Source: Burkholderia sp. 8Y
GTDB taxonomy: Bacteria > Pseudomonadota > Gammaproteobacteria > Burkholderiales > Burkholderiaceae
Length of the DNA: 64,000 nt
NCBI RefSeq assembly: GCF_902506145.1
Contig: NZ_LR733519.1
Span: forward strand, 248,001 to 312,000
Direction: 5' to 3'
Part shown: positions 54,709-63,174 of the stretch, one piece after another
How positions within the stretch are numbered: the stretch's first letter is position 1
Layout of the letters: each line of letters begins with the position of its first letter
Position numbers and translations under genes: made by a program
The notes under the pieces: model-generated
What the model was told of the DNA's origin: nothing
The model's input: only the letters and a program-made list of their open reading frames with translations
The model's database searches: none

Positions 54709-56037
54709 TTAGCGATTGACCGTCTTGGCGGGCACGAGGAAAACCAGCGCCGCACCGACCACGACCGCAGCCGAGATGAAGATGAGGCCCGCAGTGGATT
54801 TGCCCGTGAAGTCGTTGAGCCAGCCGACGATGGCGGGCGAGAAAAAGCCCGCGAGATTGGCGAAGCAGTTGACCGCGGCGATGCCTGCCGCCGCCGACAT
54901 TCCGCCGAGCACGGCAGTCGGCAGCGACCAGAATTGCGACGACGAAGCGAGGATGCCCGCAGCGGCCACGCTCACACACACGATCGATGCGCCCACGCTG
55001 CCGAGCATCGGCAAGGTGGCGAACCCGGCGGCGGAGATCAGCATCGGAATCGCGAGATGCAGGCGGCGTTCGCGGCGCTTGTCGGCGCTCGCACCGATCA
55101 GCGGCAGCGCGATGATGGCGCACAGATAAGGAATCGCGGTGAAGATGCCGACCCACAGCGGGTCCGCCACGCCCGCACGACGCACGATGGTCGGCAGCCA
55201 GAACGTGAGGCCGTATTGACCCAGCACGACGCAGAAGTAGATGGCCGCCATGAGCCACAAACGCCGGTCGCCGATGAATGCGCGGATGGACACATGTTCC
55301 TGCTTTTGCGCGTTGTCCTTCTCGACGTTGCGAGCGAGGAGCGTCTTTTCTGCATCGGTCAGCCACTTTGCGTTTGCAATGCCATTGTCGAGATAGAAGA
55401 GAATCACGACGCCGAGCACGAGCGACGGCAACGCTTCGAGCACGAAGAGCCACTTCCATCCGGCAAGTCCGTGCACGCCCTGAAGCGCATGCATGATGTA
55501 ACCGGAAAGCGGGCCGCCGATGATGCCTGCAAGCGGGATCGCCATGAAGAACAGGGACAACGCTTTAGCGCGGCGCGCGGCGGGGAACCAGTACGTCAGA
55601 TAGAGAATGACGCCGGGCGCAAAGCCTGCCTCCGCCACGCCAAGCAGGAAGCGCAGGAAATAGAACATCGTGGGCGACTTCACGAACACGAAGCTCGCGG
55701 AAATCACCGCCCATGTCAGCATGATGCGAGCAAGCCAGTTGCGCGCGCCCACCTTGTGCAGTATCACGTTGCTCGGTACTTCGAAGAGGAAGTAGCCGAG
55801 AAAGAAGATGCCCGCGCCGATGCCATAGATCGTTTCGGAGAAGCGCAGGTCGTTGAGCATTTGCAGCTTCGCAAAGCCGACGTTGACGCGATCCAAATAG
55901 GCGCCGAGATAGCACAGCATCAGAAACGGAATGAGGCGGCGTCCGACCTTCGCATAGGTCTTTGCCTCGAATGTGCCCGAGTCGGCCGGAGATGAGATGT
56001 CCGCCGCGAGCGGCGGTGCGGTAAAGCGAGGTTTCAT
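54709..56037 (-). CDS. MFS transporter (anion:cation symporter/tartrate-type)
   Basis: A 442-residue 12-span transporter. The family-typical N-terminus reads RRLIPFLMLCYLGAYLDRVNVGFA, followed by the LGYFLFEVPSNVIL and GVAEAGFAPGVILYLTYWFP signatures of the ACS family, which import organic acids, tartrate or sugar acids. It lies between the SDR and transketolase genes and should import the substrate of that operon. The substrate cannot be read from sequence. Confidence 0.92.
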   Translation of the reverse strand: MKPRFTAPPLAADISSPADSGTFEAKTYAKVGRRLIPFLMLCYLGAYLDRVNVGFAKLQMLNDLRFSETIYGIGAGIFFLGYFLFEVPSNVILHKVGARNWLARIMLTWAVISASFVFVKSPTMFYFLRFLLGVAEAGFAPGVILYLTYWFPAARRAKALSLFFMAIPLAGIIGGPLSGYIMHALQGVHGLAGWKWLFVLEALPSLVLGVVILFYLDNGIANAKWLTDAEKTLLARNVEKDNAQKQEHVSIRAFIGDRRLWLMAAIYFCVVLGQYGLTFWLPTIVRRAGVADPLWVGIFTAIPYLCAIIALPLIGASADKRRERRLHLAIPMLISAAGFATLPMLGSVGASIVCVSVAAAGILASSSQFWSLPTAVLGGMSAAAGIAAVNCFANLAGFFSPAIVGWLNDFTGKSTAGLIFISAAVVVGAALVFLVPAKTVNR

Positions 56038-56123
56038 GTTTGTCTCCTGCCATGACTGGCGTTACGCCCCGGTTTATCCGGGTGCGCTGCATGCGTTGCG
56101 CAATCGCGCGAACGCATGCGACG

Positions 56124-56873
56124 TCAATGAATCAGCATGCCTCCGTTGACGTCCAGCGTGACGCCGGTGAGATAGCTCGACAGATCGCTTGCGAGAAAGA
56201 GGCACGCATTGGCGATGTCGGTGGCATCGCCCAGCCGGCCGAGCGGAATCCCTTTGATAATGTCCGCGCGCATGTCGGGCGTGAGCTTGTCGCCGGTGAT
56301 GTCGGTCTGAATGAGGCCCGGCGTGATGGAATTCACGCGGATATGATCGGCGCCGAATTCGCGCGCCATCGCACGGGCGAGGCCGAGAACGCCTGCCTTT
56401 GCCGCGCTGTAATGCGGACCGCCGAAGATGCCGCCGCCGCGCTGCGCCGATACCGACGACATGCACACGATGCTGCCGCTCTGCTGCTTTCTCATCTGCC
56501 CGATGACCGCTTGCGACATGTACAGCGTGCCGCGCAGGTTGACATCGATGACCGCGTCGAAGTTAGCGCCGCTGATTTCCAGCGTCTTGATCGGCTGCGT
56601 GATGCCGGCGTTATTGATGAGCGCGTCGATGCGCCCATATTGTTCTATCGTCGCGTTGGCGGCGGCGACGCAGGCGTCCTTGTCGGTGACATCGCACGCG
56701 AGGCCGAGGTGGCCCTCGCCGATATCGCGTGCGGCGCTTTGCGCATCCGCTTCGCGCAGATCGAGAATGACGATGCGTGCGCCTTGCGCCGCCAGCGCCT
56801 TCGCGGTGGCCTTGCCGATGCCGCGCGCCGAAGCCGCGCCCGTGACGATCACTACACGATTGTCGAGCAACAT
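56124..56873 (-). CDS. SDR-family NAD(P)-dependent dehydrogenase
   Basis: A 249-residue classical SDR. The cofactor loop is TGAASARGIGKATAKAL, the active site has SSVSAQRGGGIFGGPHYSAAKAG with the Y-x-x-x-K pair, and NNAG follows in DALINNAGITQP. It is the first gene of the operon SDR-MFS-tktN-tktC and probably oxidises a polyol or reduces a keto-sugar. A long open frame on the opposite strand (56040-57104) is a shadow. Confidence 0.93.
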   Translation of the reverse strand: MLLDNRVVIVTGAASARGIGKATAKALAAQGARIVILDLREADAQSAARDIGEGHLGLACDVTDKDACVAAANATIEQYGRIDALINNAGITQPIKTLEISGANFDAVIDVNLRGTLYMSQAVIGQMRKQQSGSIVCMSSVSAQRGGGIFGGPHYSAAKAGVLGLARAMAREFGADHIRVNSITPGLIQTDITGDKLTPDMRADIIKGIPLGRLGDATDIANACLFLASDLSSYLTGVTLDVNGGMLIH

Positions 56874-56956
56874 TGCCGTCTCCTTGGTTTGTTCGGTGTG
56901 GAGGCAGTGTCGTCGTGTTCGGCGCGGCGATCAACGCAGTTCGGTTCAACTAATGC

Positions 56957-56971
56957 TGAGAAATTTTCAGG
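56957..56971. promoter_or_regulatory. Short AT-rich palindrome upstream of the SDR operon
   Basis: CTGAGAAATTTTCAG is a near-palindrome, one position off at the centre, 84 bases upstream of the SDR start. It may be an operator; no regulator gene is adjacent, and the short arms make chance possible. Confidence 0.2.
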
Positions 56972-57042
56972 TGTGAGCGTGCTATATCGGGTTTACCAGG
57001 AAGCGCCGATGGGGCGCTCGGCGTGTTGCGCGCGCCGCGCGT

Positions 57043-57627
57043 TCAGCGCTCCTTGGGCACGCGGCCCATCAGGTAGAACTCGTCGTTGGGCCGCATCGAC
57101 ATGACATTCGCCATGCGGTTCGACAGCCCGAAGAACGCAGTGATTGCCGCAATGTCCCAGATGTCTTCGTCGCTAAAGCCGTGGGCATGAAGCGCGGCGA
57201 AGTCGGCGTCGTCTACCGCGCCCGACTCGCGGCACACCTTGAGCGCGAAATCGAGCATCGCCCGCTGGCGCGGCGTGATGTCGGCCTTGCGATGATTGAC
57301 CGCGACCTGATCCGCCACCAGCGCATTCTTTTCATAGATGCGCAAGATTGCGCCATGTGCGACGACGCAATAGAGGCATTGATTGACGGCACTTGTCGCC
57401 ACCACAATCATCTCGCGCTCGCCCTTGGTGAGGCCGCCTTCCTTGAGCATCAACGCATCGTGGTACGCGAAGAATGCGCGGAATTCTTCCGGCCGGTGCG
57501 CAAGCGTGAGAAACACATTGGGAACGAAACCGGCCTTGTCCTGCACCTCGACGATGTGCGTGCGTATGTCGTCGGGCCAGTCTTGAGGGTTCGGAACGGG
57601 ATAGCGGCTGATGGGCGTGGTGGGCAT
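57043..57627 (-). CDS. Peroxidase-related protein (AhpD/carboxymuconolactone decarboxylase fold)
   Basis: A 194-residue protein with the AhpD-like active-site motif VNQCLYCVVAHGA (C-x-x-C followed by His) and the surrounding ALMLKEGGLTKGEREMIVVA helix. It belongs to the uncharacterised peroxidase-related subgroup of the CMD family. Such proteins reduce peroxides with a redox-active cysteine pair. It is cytoplasmic, about 190 residues, the usual length. No operon partner; a 169-base gap separates it from the SDR operon. Confidence 0.88.
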   Translation of the reverse strand: MPTTPISRYPVPNPQDWPDDIRTHIVEVQDKAGFVPNVFLTLAHRPEEFRAFFAYHDALMLKEGGLTKGEREMIVVATSAVNQCLYCVVAHGAILRIYEKNALVADQVAVNHRKADITPRQRAMLDFALKVCRESGAVDDADFAALHAHGFSDEDIWDIAAITAFFGLSNRMANVMSMRPNDEFYLMGRVPKER

Positions 57628-57707
57628 GACGTCTCCGTAAGAGCCTCGATGGGGCTTGCTGACGAAGTATGCCGCTTAGTCATTTCGCAGCCAACATTCG
57701 GCCCGAT

Positions 57708-58031
57708 CTACTGACCCTGAGCGCCGCCGTTTGTCGTGGACGGCGCGCCGGGCCGATTCGTCGTGCTGCCGCTGCCGCTTTTGAGCATCGGCTGCATTCC
57801 GCCTGCCGACCCTTGTCCGGGCGAACGCATGCCGTCGCCTGCACCGCCGGTTCCGCCTCCCGGTGTTGGCGGCTGCATGCTGGACGCAGGCCCTTGGCCG
57901 GCGCCGCTGCGGCCCGCTGCCGACGTGTCCGCGGAAGGCCCGGCACCCGGGCTTCCGCTGCCGCTTCCGGCGGCCAGCACGGTGCCCGACACACACAGGG
58001 CGACTGCCCCGATCACTGTTTGCGCTCTCAT
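57708..58031 (-). CDS. Small secreted Gly/Pro/Ser-rich protein
   Basis: A 107-residue protein: a signal peptide (QTVIGAVALCVSGTVLAAGS) and a low-complexity, probably disordered mature part rich in Gly, Ser, Pro, Ala and Thr (GPSADTSAAGRSGAGQG, STTNRPGAPSTTNGG). No cysteine-based or catalytic motif is seen. The ATG at 58031 begins a normal signal peptide; the longer frame to 58055 adds 8 residues. Several open frames overlap it on the other strand because of the GC-rich composition. The function is unknown. Confidence 0.55.
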   Translation of the reverse strand: MRAQTVIGAVALCVSGTVLAAGSGSGSPGAGPSADTSAAGRSGAGQGPASSMQPPTPGGGTGGAGDGMRSPGQGSAGGMQPMLKSGSGSTTNRPGAPSTTNGGAQGQ

Positions 58032-58123
58032 GGACGCGTCTCCTGCAAAACGCATTCGTTAGCACCGCCCCGTGCGGGTTTGACCTGACAAGCGGGGCGG
58101 CTTCATCTCGCTTCTAAACACGA

Positions 58124-58252
58124 TCACGGCTGCCGTTGGCCGCCTTGATGCATCGGCTGCTTTTGCTGATTCTGCTGCTGTTGGCCTTGCGCCTTTCCTT
58201 GATCGTTACGCGGGTTGGTCGGATTCGAATTGCCCTGCTTCGACGATGGCAT
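58124..58252 (-). CDS. Small hydrophilic Gln/Asn-rich peptide
   Basis: A 42-residue peptide composed almost entirely of Gln, Asn, Lys, Pro and Gly (KQGNSNPTNPRNDQGKAQG then QQQQNQQKQPMHQGG). The start has AAAGGAG 8 bases upstream, which supports a real gene, as does the presence of other small hydrophilic proteins nearby. It resembles stress-induced disordered peptides. The function is unknown. Confidence 0.5.
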   Translation of the reverse strand: MPSSKQGNSNPTNPRNDQGKAQGQQQQNQQKQPMHQGGQRQP

Positions 58253-58312
58253 TGCTTTGCTCCTTTCTAACGTGGTTAGGGACTGACAATGACGCATACC
58301 GCGTTCCACGCC

Positions 58313-58579
58313 TCAGAACTCGCGCTTCGTGCCGTCATCGGTATGCTGGTCGTCGTGGCCCAAGCAATAGCGTTCGATCAGACGATGCGCCCGCTCGACG
58401 CCCGCACGCAGCGCCTCTTCACGCGTCGCCCAGCTCGGCTGTGTCGGTTCGACATCGGGCAGTTCCGCAGGCGTCCCGTTGTGCAATGCGGCGATGTGCG
58501 GCACCCAGTCGCCCATCTCGTTCTGCTGGATGCTCACCGTGACGTCGTAGCCTTTGAATGAAAAACTTTCGCTTGTCAT
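58313..58579 (-). CDS. Hypothetical small protein (88 aa)
   Basis: An 88-residue acidic cytoplasmic protein, beginning MTSESFSFKGYDVTVSIQQ. A beta-strand-rich first half (YDVTVSIQQNEMGDWVPHIA) and a helical second half (REEALRAGVERAHRLIER) suggest a small alpha/beta fold. I do not recognise a named family. GGAGGAC directly upstream of the ATG at 58579 supports the start. It is divergent from the hypothetical gene at 58685. Confidence 0.65.
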   Translation of the reverse strand: MTSESFSFKGYDVTVSIQQNEMGDWVPHIAALHNGTPAELPDVEPTQPSWATREEALRAGVERAHRLIERYCLGHDDQHTDDGTKREF

Positions 58580-58684
58580 GTGTCCTCCGTGCTCATTGGT
58601 GGCGATGACAGTCAGCACATCACATGCCGACTTGGTTTGCTTATTGCTACGAGACCAGCAGAAAGGGATTCTGAAACCAAAGAT

Positions 58685-58996
58685 ATGAAAGCTACGATCA
58701 TCTCGCATGAAGTACCGGCGGACGCATCATCGGCCGAGATTCACCGTTTTCGCTTCAAGCTGGACGACGGCACGGCGCCGCCCCTCATGGAATCGATCTC
58801 GCTGAGAACGGCGCGCGTGATCGTCGATAACCTCGAAGACGGCAATGCGTTCATCAAGATGCTTCAGGCCATCGTTAAAGCGCAACCAGCCGAGTATGAC
58901 TCGCTTGTCGGCAAGGTGTACCCCGATCACTTCAACAATAACTCGAACGATAATCGCCGCATGACGGAGCGCGAGAGCGAAGGTCCGCATCCTTGA
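58685..58996 (+). CDS. Hypothetical small protein (103 aa)
   Basis: A 103-residue protein, MKATIISHEVPADASSAEIH at the start, with an alpha/beta middle (RARVIVDNLED-like helix, read as TARVIVDNLEDGNAFIKMLQ) and an Asn-rich, disordered C-terminus (FNNNSNDNRRMTERESEG). No family is recognised. The start lies about 105 bases from the divergent hypothetical gene. Codon use is consistent with a real gene, but no strong ribosome site is seen. Confidence 0.5.
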   Translation: MKATIISHEVPADASSAEIHRFRFKLDDGTAPPLMESISLRTARVIVDNLEDGNAFIKMLQAIVKAQPAEYDSLVGKVYPDHFNNNSNDNRRMTERESEGPHP

Positions 58997-59008
58997 GCGC
59001 AGTCGTCG

Positions 59009-59464
59009 CTAGTTGACGCTGCGCTGACGCGCGAGAAACTTGTCGAGCTGCGCCGCGAAACTTTTGCCATCGCGCGGACTGTAAGGCGAAGGTCCGCCCG
59101 TCGCGACGCCCGTGCTGCGCAACTGGTCCATCATGGCGCGCATGGTCAATCGTTCCTCGATGTTGTCCTTGCTGAACCACTCGCCGCGCGGGTCGAGTGC
59201 ATGCGCGCCTTTCGCCAGTATCGCGGCCGCGAGCGGTATGTCGGCGGTGATGACGAGATCGCCCGCTTCAACCATCTCGACGATGCGCGCATCCGCGACA
59301 TCGAAACCCGAAGGCACTTGCACGGCCTTGAGATAGGGCGAGGGCGGCGTGCGCAGGAACTGGTTGGCGACCAGCGTCACGCTGACCTTGGCGCGCGGCC
59401 CCGCGCGAAACAGCATGTCTTTCACGACAGCGGGGCACGCGTCGGCATCGACGAGAATCTGCAT
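59009..59464 (-). CDS. YaiI/YqxD family protein (DUF188)
   Basis: A 151-residue protein of the YaiI/YqxD family, a PIN-like fold of unknown function. The signature is complete: MQILVDADACPAVVKDMLFR, then VTLVANQFLR, ADARIVEMVEAGDLVITADI and LDPRGEWFSKDNI. The acidic residues D7, D9 and the later Asp residues are positioned as in PIN-like metal sites. It ends 13 bases from the convergent hypothetical gene. Confidence 0.93.
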   Translation of the reverse strand: MQILVDADACPAVVKDMLFRAGPRAKVSVTLVANQFLRTPPSPYLKAVQVPSGFDVADARIVEMVEAGDLVITADIPLAAAILAKGAHALDPRGEWFSKDNIEERLTMRAMMDQLRSTGVATGGPSPYSPRDGKSFAAQLDKFLARQRSVN

Positions 59465-59521
59465 GATGCGGTCTGAGTAATGAGCGAGCGCACATTATGC
59501 GGGATGCGCTCGCGCCGCCGC

Positions 59522-59779
59522 TCAGGCTTCCGAATCCGGCTTGCTGCGTGGATGGTCGCTGCTTGCGTCCGGATCGACGTCGGGGTCGATATGGTCGTCC
59601 TCAGGCGTATAAGGCCCTTGCTCAGGATGGTCCTTGCCTTTCGGAACGAGCGTCGGGTCCATGCTGCCATGCCCGCGTTGCTCGATCGTGCCGTCCGGCT
59701 TTTCCTTCACGTCGCCTTCGCCGATGGCCTCGCGACGCTTGTCCGCGCGCTCGACCGGATCGGATGGTTCAGGGTTCAT
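59522..59779 (-). CDS. Small acidic hydrophilic protein (85 aa)
   Basis: An 85-residue, very acidic, probably disordered protein: SDPVERADKRREAIGEGDVK, then a run of Asp/Pro (DDHIDPDVDPDASSDHPRS). GAGGAG is present upstream of the ATG at 59779, favouring this start over the frame to 59833. It resembles the small stress-type hydrophilic proteins common in Burkholderiales. The YjzC-like gene lies directly upstream on the same strand. Confidence 0.6.
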   Translation of the reverse strand: MNPEPSDPVERADKRREAIGEGDVKEKPDGTIEQRGHGSMDPTLVPKGKDHPEQGPYTPEDDHIDPDVDPDASSDHPRSKPDSEA

Positions 59780-59829
59780 TGCAATCTCCTCGCATGATGA
59801 AGAACGACGCTCGCGCGCCGCCGATAAGC

Positions 59830-60042
59830 TCACTGGTCTGCGCTGCCGAGCTCGCCATGCTTGTGCGAGTGCGTCGCGGCATGCACGAGTTCATAACGTG
59901 CGCCCTTGCCGCTTCGCGTCGGCGGGAAGTGCTCGCCTTCCACGCACGTCACCTCGAAAGCGGAGCCGCCGTCGCCTTCTTTCACGACGCGATAGATTCC
60001 CGAGGTCTGTACTTTCTCACCGGGTTTATGTTGCTCGGCCAT
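59830..60042 (-). CDS. YjzC-like small protein
   Basis: A 70-residue protein whose core (HKPGEKVQTSGIYRVVKEGD then EVTCVEGEHFPPTR) resembles the YjzC family, where KPGEKAPxxGxY and a GExFPP segment are conserved. It has a His-rich tail (HAATHSHKHGE). The ATG at 60042 is 40 bases after the stop of the PAS kinase gene, so it may share its transcript. The function is unknown. Confidence 0.6.
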   Translation of the reverse strand: MAEQHKPGEKVQTSGIYRVVKEGDGGSAFEVTCVEGEHFPPTRSGKGARYELVHAATHSHKHGELGSADQ

Positions 60043-60081
60043 GCGTCCTCCATCTGGGTTGCGATGCCGTGCACCAAGCAA

Positions 60082-62718
60082 TCACCGTTCCGGGCGTCGT
60101 GTGACCGTCAGCGAAGACAGCAGCTTGAGCAGACTTTCCACGTTGACCGGCTTGACGAAGTGATAGTCGAATCCCGCGGATTGTGCGCGCAAGCGGTCGT
60201 CGGTCTGCCCATAACCCGTGATGGCGATGAGCAGCGGCGCGCTGTCGCCCTTGCGCCGCAGACGTCGCGCGAGTTCGTAGCCGTCGATATCCGGCAAGCC
60301 GATATCGAGCAACGCGACATCGGCCTGAAAAGCGGTCGCCGACAGCGCCTCTTCCGACGAATACGCCACGCGTGTGATATGTCCTTCGGATTCGCACAGC
60401 ATCGCAAGCGAATCGGCGGCGTCGCGGTTATCGTCCACGACGAGGATGCGCAGCGCGGCATGCGTTTCCAGCGCATTGCTCTCGGAGAGCGCGAGCGCCG
60501 AGTGCCGTTCGTGATGATGCAGGCGCGGCAAGCGCACATTGACCGTCGTGCCGAGCCCGGGCCCGGGGCTCTGCACGGTGATCGTTCCTTTATGCATTTC
60601 CACGAGCTTCTTGACGAGCGACAGACCGATACCGAGCCCGCCATTCGAGCGGTCCAGTGTGCGCTCGCCTTGCGAGAAGAGTTCGAACACTTTCGGCAAG
60701 AGGTCCGCTGAAATGCCCGTGCCGGTATCGGCGATGACGATGGACACCCATTCCTGATCGGCTTGCACGCTGACTGAAATGTCGCCGCCTTCGGGCGTGT
60801 ACTTGCTCGCGTTATTCAGCACGTTGACGAGAATCTGCGAAAGCCGCGTGACGTCGCCGCATACCCAGGTGGTCGCGTCGGGCACATCGACCTGAATGTG
60901 CTGACCGCGCGATTCGACCATGTTCGCGATCGCTTCGACCGCGTGATAAACAGCGGTGCCGACGAGCACGGGCTCGCGCTTCAGTGCAATGCGTCCCTGC
61001 GTGATGCGCGACACTTCCAGAAGATCATCGACGATGCGCGTCATGTGTTCGACCTGTCTGCGCATGAGTTCGATCAGATCGTTCGTCTGCGATGAAAGCG
61101 CCTCGTCCTTTTGCAGCAGCGCGATGGCCGTGCGCAAGGGCGCGAGCGGATTGCGCAACTCATGCGCGAGCATGGCGAGAAATTCGTCCTTGCGGCGGCC
61201 CGATTCGCGCAGCACCAGTTCCATGTGCTTGCGGTCTGTGATGTCGATCAGGCTGCCGATGATGCGCAGCGGCTTGCCGTCCTTGCTTCGTTGAAGCAAG
61301 GCGCTGCCTTGCATCCATTGCTCGCCATGCACGTTCTGCACGCGAAATTCGAACTGTTCGTGCGGATCTTCGCCGGAGGCGAGGCGCCGCACGTAACGGT
61401 CCAAAGTGGGCGCATCGTCGGGGTGAATGCGTGCCAGTGCCGCTTCGTAAGTGAGCGTTTCGGCCTGATCGGCCCGATGCTCGACACTGGTTTCGAAAAG
61501 CATGGTCCAGTTCGCCAGTTCCAGCGAGACGATGTGGATCTTCGCCGCTTGCATGGCAACCGTCAGACGCAGGCTGCGCGCTTCGATGGCCGCTTGCGCT
61601 TCATACTGCGGCGTGACGTCCGTTGTCGTGCCGAACCATTCCTGTAGCTTGCCGCGATCGTCGTAGAGCGGCGCGGCGTGCGCCTGAACCATGCGATAGG
61701 CGCCGTCGCGGCGATACATGCGAAAGGTGAGTGTGCGCGGGCCGCCTTGCTGCAACGCTTCGAGCCATGCCTGATGCGTGCGCTCGCGATCGTCGGGATG
61801 AATGAAATCGAGCCAGCCCCAACGCGACAGCCGGTCGCGCCGCTCGCCGGTAAACATCTCCCATTCGCCGCCGGAAGGGCGGATTTCGCCGTTCGCATCG
61901 GCGGACCAGACAAGCGCCCCGGTCGATTCGACGAGCGCGCGATAACGCCGTTCGCTCAAGCTCAGGCGCTCCATGTCCGCGCGTTGCTGACTGATATCGA
62001 AGCTCACGCCATGCACGCGCGTGAGGACGCCTTGCGCGTCGAACTCGGGATTGCCGCGCATGCGAAGCCAGCGTCGCGAGGCGGGATTGCCGTCGCGATT
62101 GCAGTCGAGCATGAAGTCGAATTCGAACGGGCCGCCATAACGCAGTGCATCGGCGAGCTTGCGTTGAAACGGCTCGCGATAGTCGGGCGCGACGCGGTCC
62201 CAGATTTCCGACAGCATCACGGATTCGGTACCCGGCGGAAACGAGTACATGTCCGCGAGCTGTGCCGTCATGCGCACGACGCGCTCTTTCATGTCCCACT
62301 CCCACGCGCCCATGCGCGCGCCCGCGAAGGCCGCCTGCAAGCGCCGCTCGCTCGCTTCGTAAAGCGCCCATGCATGACGGCACTCGTGAATGTCGATGGC
62401 AACGCCTACCGTATCGCCGATGCGCCCGTCTTCGTCGCGGCGCGCCTGCAAATGCAGCGTATGCCAGCGGAACGCGCCGTCGACGCGCAAGAGACGCACA
62501 TCGACGTTGCGAAGCAGCATGCCGTCGCGCATCTGCCTCAGCGCGTCGAGGACCATGCGTTCGTCTTCGGGGTGAACAAAATCTTGCCAATGCCGGCCGA
62601 TTAAATCGTCCGACGCAATGCCGAGATAGCGGGACGCCCACGGATTGGCGTACTGGATGAGTCCGTCGCGCGCCGCGCGCCATACGAACGACGGCAAGAA
62701 GTGAGCAGGATCGTGCAT
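60082..62718 (-). CDS. Multi-PAS hybrid histidine kinase with receiver
   Basis: An 878-residue cytoplasmic sensor. About four PAS/PAC domains fill residues 5-500 (VWRAARDGLIQYANPWASRY, then WLRMRGNPEFDAQGVLTRV, ANGEIRPSGGEWEMF and others). The dimerisation helix has the phospho-accepting His519 in LAMLAHELRNPLAPLRTAI. The ATPase domain shows ILVNVLNNASKYT, IADTGTGIS and GGLGIGLSLVKKLVEMH. The C-terminal receiver (about 755-870) carries Asp805 in ALLDIGLPDIDG. No membrane segment is present. It resembles the PAS-HK-REC proteins that respond to redox or light cues. Two small genes follow on the same strand. Confidence 0.93.
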   Translation of the reverse strand: MHDPAHFLPSFVWRAARDGLIQYANPWASRYLGIASDDLIGRHWQDFVHPEDERMVLDALRQMRDGMLLRNVDVRLLRVDGAFRWHTLHLQARRDEDGRIGDTVGVAIDIHECRHAWALYEASERRLQAAFAGARMGAWEWDMKERVVRMTAQLADMYSFPPGTESVMLSEIWDRVAPDYREPFQRKLADALRYGGPFEFDFMLDCNRDGNPASRRWLRMRGNPEFDAQGVLTRVHGVSFDISQQRADMERLSLSERRYRALVESTGALVWSADANGEIRPSGGEWEMFTGERRDRLSRWGWLDFIHPDDRERTHQAWLEALQQGGPRTLTFRMYRRDGAYRMVQAHAAPLYDDRGKLQEWFGTTTDVTPQYEAQAAIEARSLRLTVAMQAAKIHIVSLELANWTMLFETSVEHRADQAETLTYEAALARIHPDDAPTLDRYVRRLASGEDPHEQFEFRVQNVHGEQWMQGSALLQRSKDGKPLRIIGSLIDITDRKHMELVLRESGRRKDEFLAMLAHELRNPLAPLRTAIALLQKDEALSSQTNDLIELMRRQVEHMTRIVDDLLEVSRITQGRIALKREPVLVGTAVYHAVEAIANMVESRGQHIQVDVPDATTWVCGDVTRLSQILVNVLNNASKYTPEGGDISVSVQADQEWVSIVIADTGTGISADLLPKVFELFSQGERTLDRSNGGLGIGLSLVKKLVEMHKGTITVQSPGPGLGTTVNVRLPRLHHHERHSALALSESNALETHAALRILVVDDNRDAADSLAMLCESEGHITRVAYSSEEALSATAFQADVALLDIGLPDIDGYELARRLRRKGDSAPLLIAITGYGQTDDRLRAQSAGFDYHFVKPVNVESLLKLLSSLTVTRRPER

Positions 62719-62861
62719 GAGCGTCCTTGCTTCGGTTGAACGGCGAGGTTATCGCCGGACGCAGCGCAGTGTCGTTTGTGACGATGCTTCGAACATTGTA
62801 CGAATAGCACAGCGCAGCACGACGCGTCAGGGCACGCCGAGTTGCGCGCTGCGGGAATTAG

Positions 62862-63035
62862 TTAGCCGTCCTCGCCGACATCGTTCGGATCGGGCAAGGG
62901 TTTGCCGGCGCCTGTCGGTGGCGCGGGCTCGTTCGTCAGGTTCTGTTTTTGTTCATCGCTCAGCCGGCGGTCGGCAGTGTTTTCGTCGTCGGACGTTTGC
63001 TTAGGGGGAGTCGAACGTTCGGTTTCTTGTGTCAT
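62862..63035 (-). CDS. Small hydrophilic peptide (57 aa)
   Basis: A 57-residue acidic disordered peptide starting MTQETERSTPPKQTSDDENT and ending PLPDPNDVGEDG. The ATG at 63035 is preceded by GAGGAG, which favours it over the frame to 63131. It resembles the other small hydrophilic proteins of this region. The function is unknown. Confidence 0.5.
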   Translation of the reverse strand: MTQETERSTPPKQTSDDENTADRRLSDEQKQNLTNEPAPPTGAGKPLPDPNDVGEDG

Positions 63036-63174
63036 GGCATGCTCCTCAGGATGAGAGACGAAACGCATAGGCATCGTGATCTGCTTGCATCGAACGTGCC
63101 CGCTGGCAGTAGATACGCGAGGCGTGGGCATAGGCGATGCTTAACCGAAACTTTGTCTCTGCGTTCCCCAAGCC

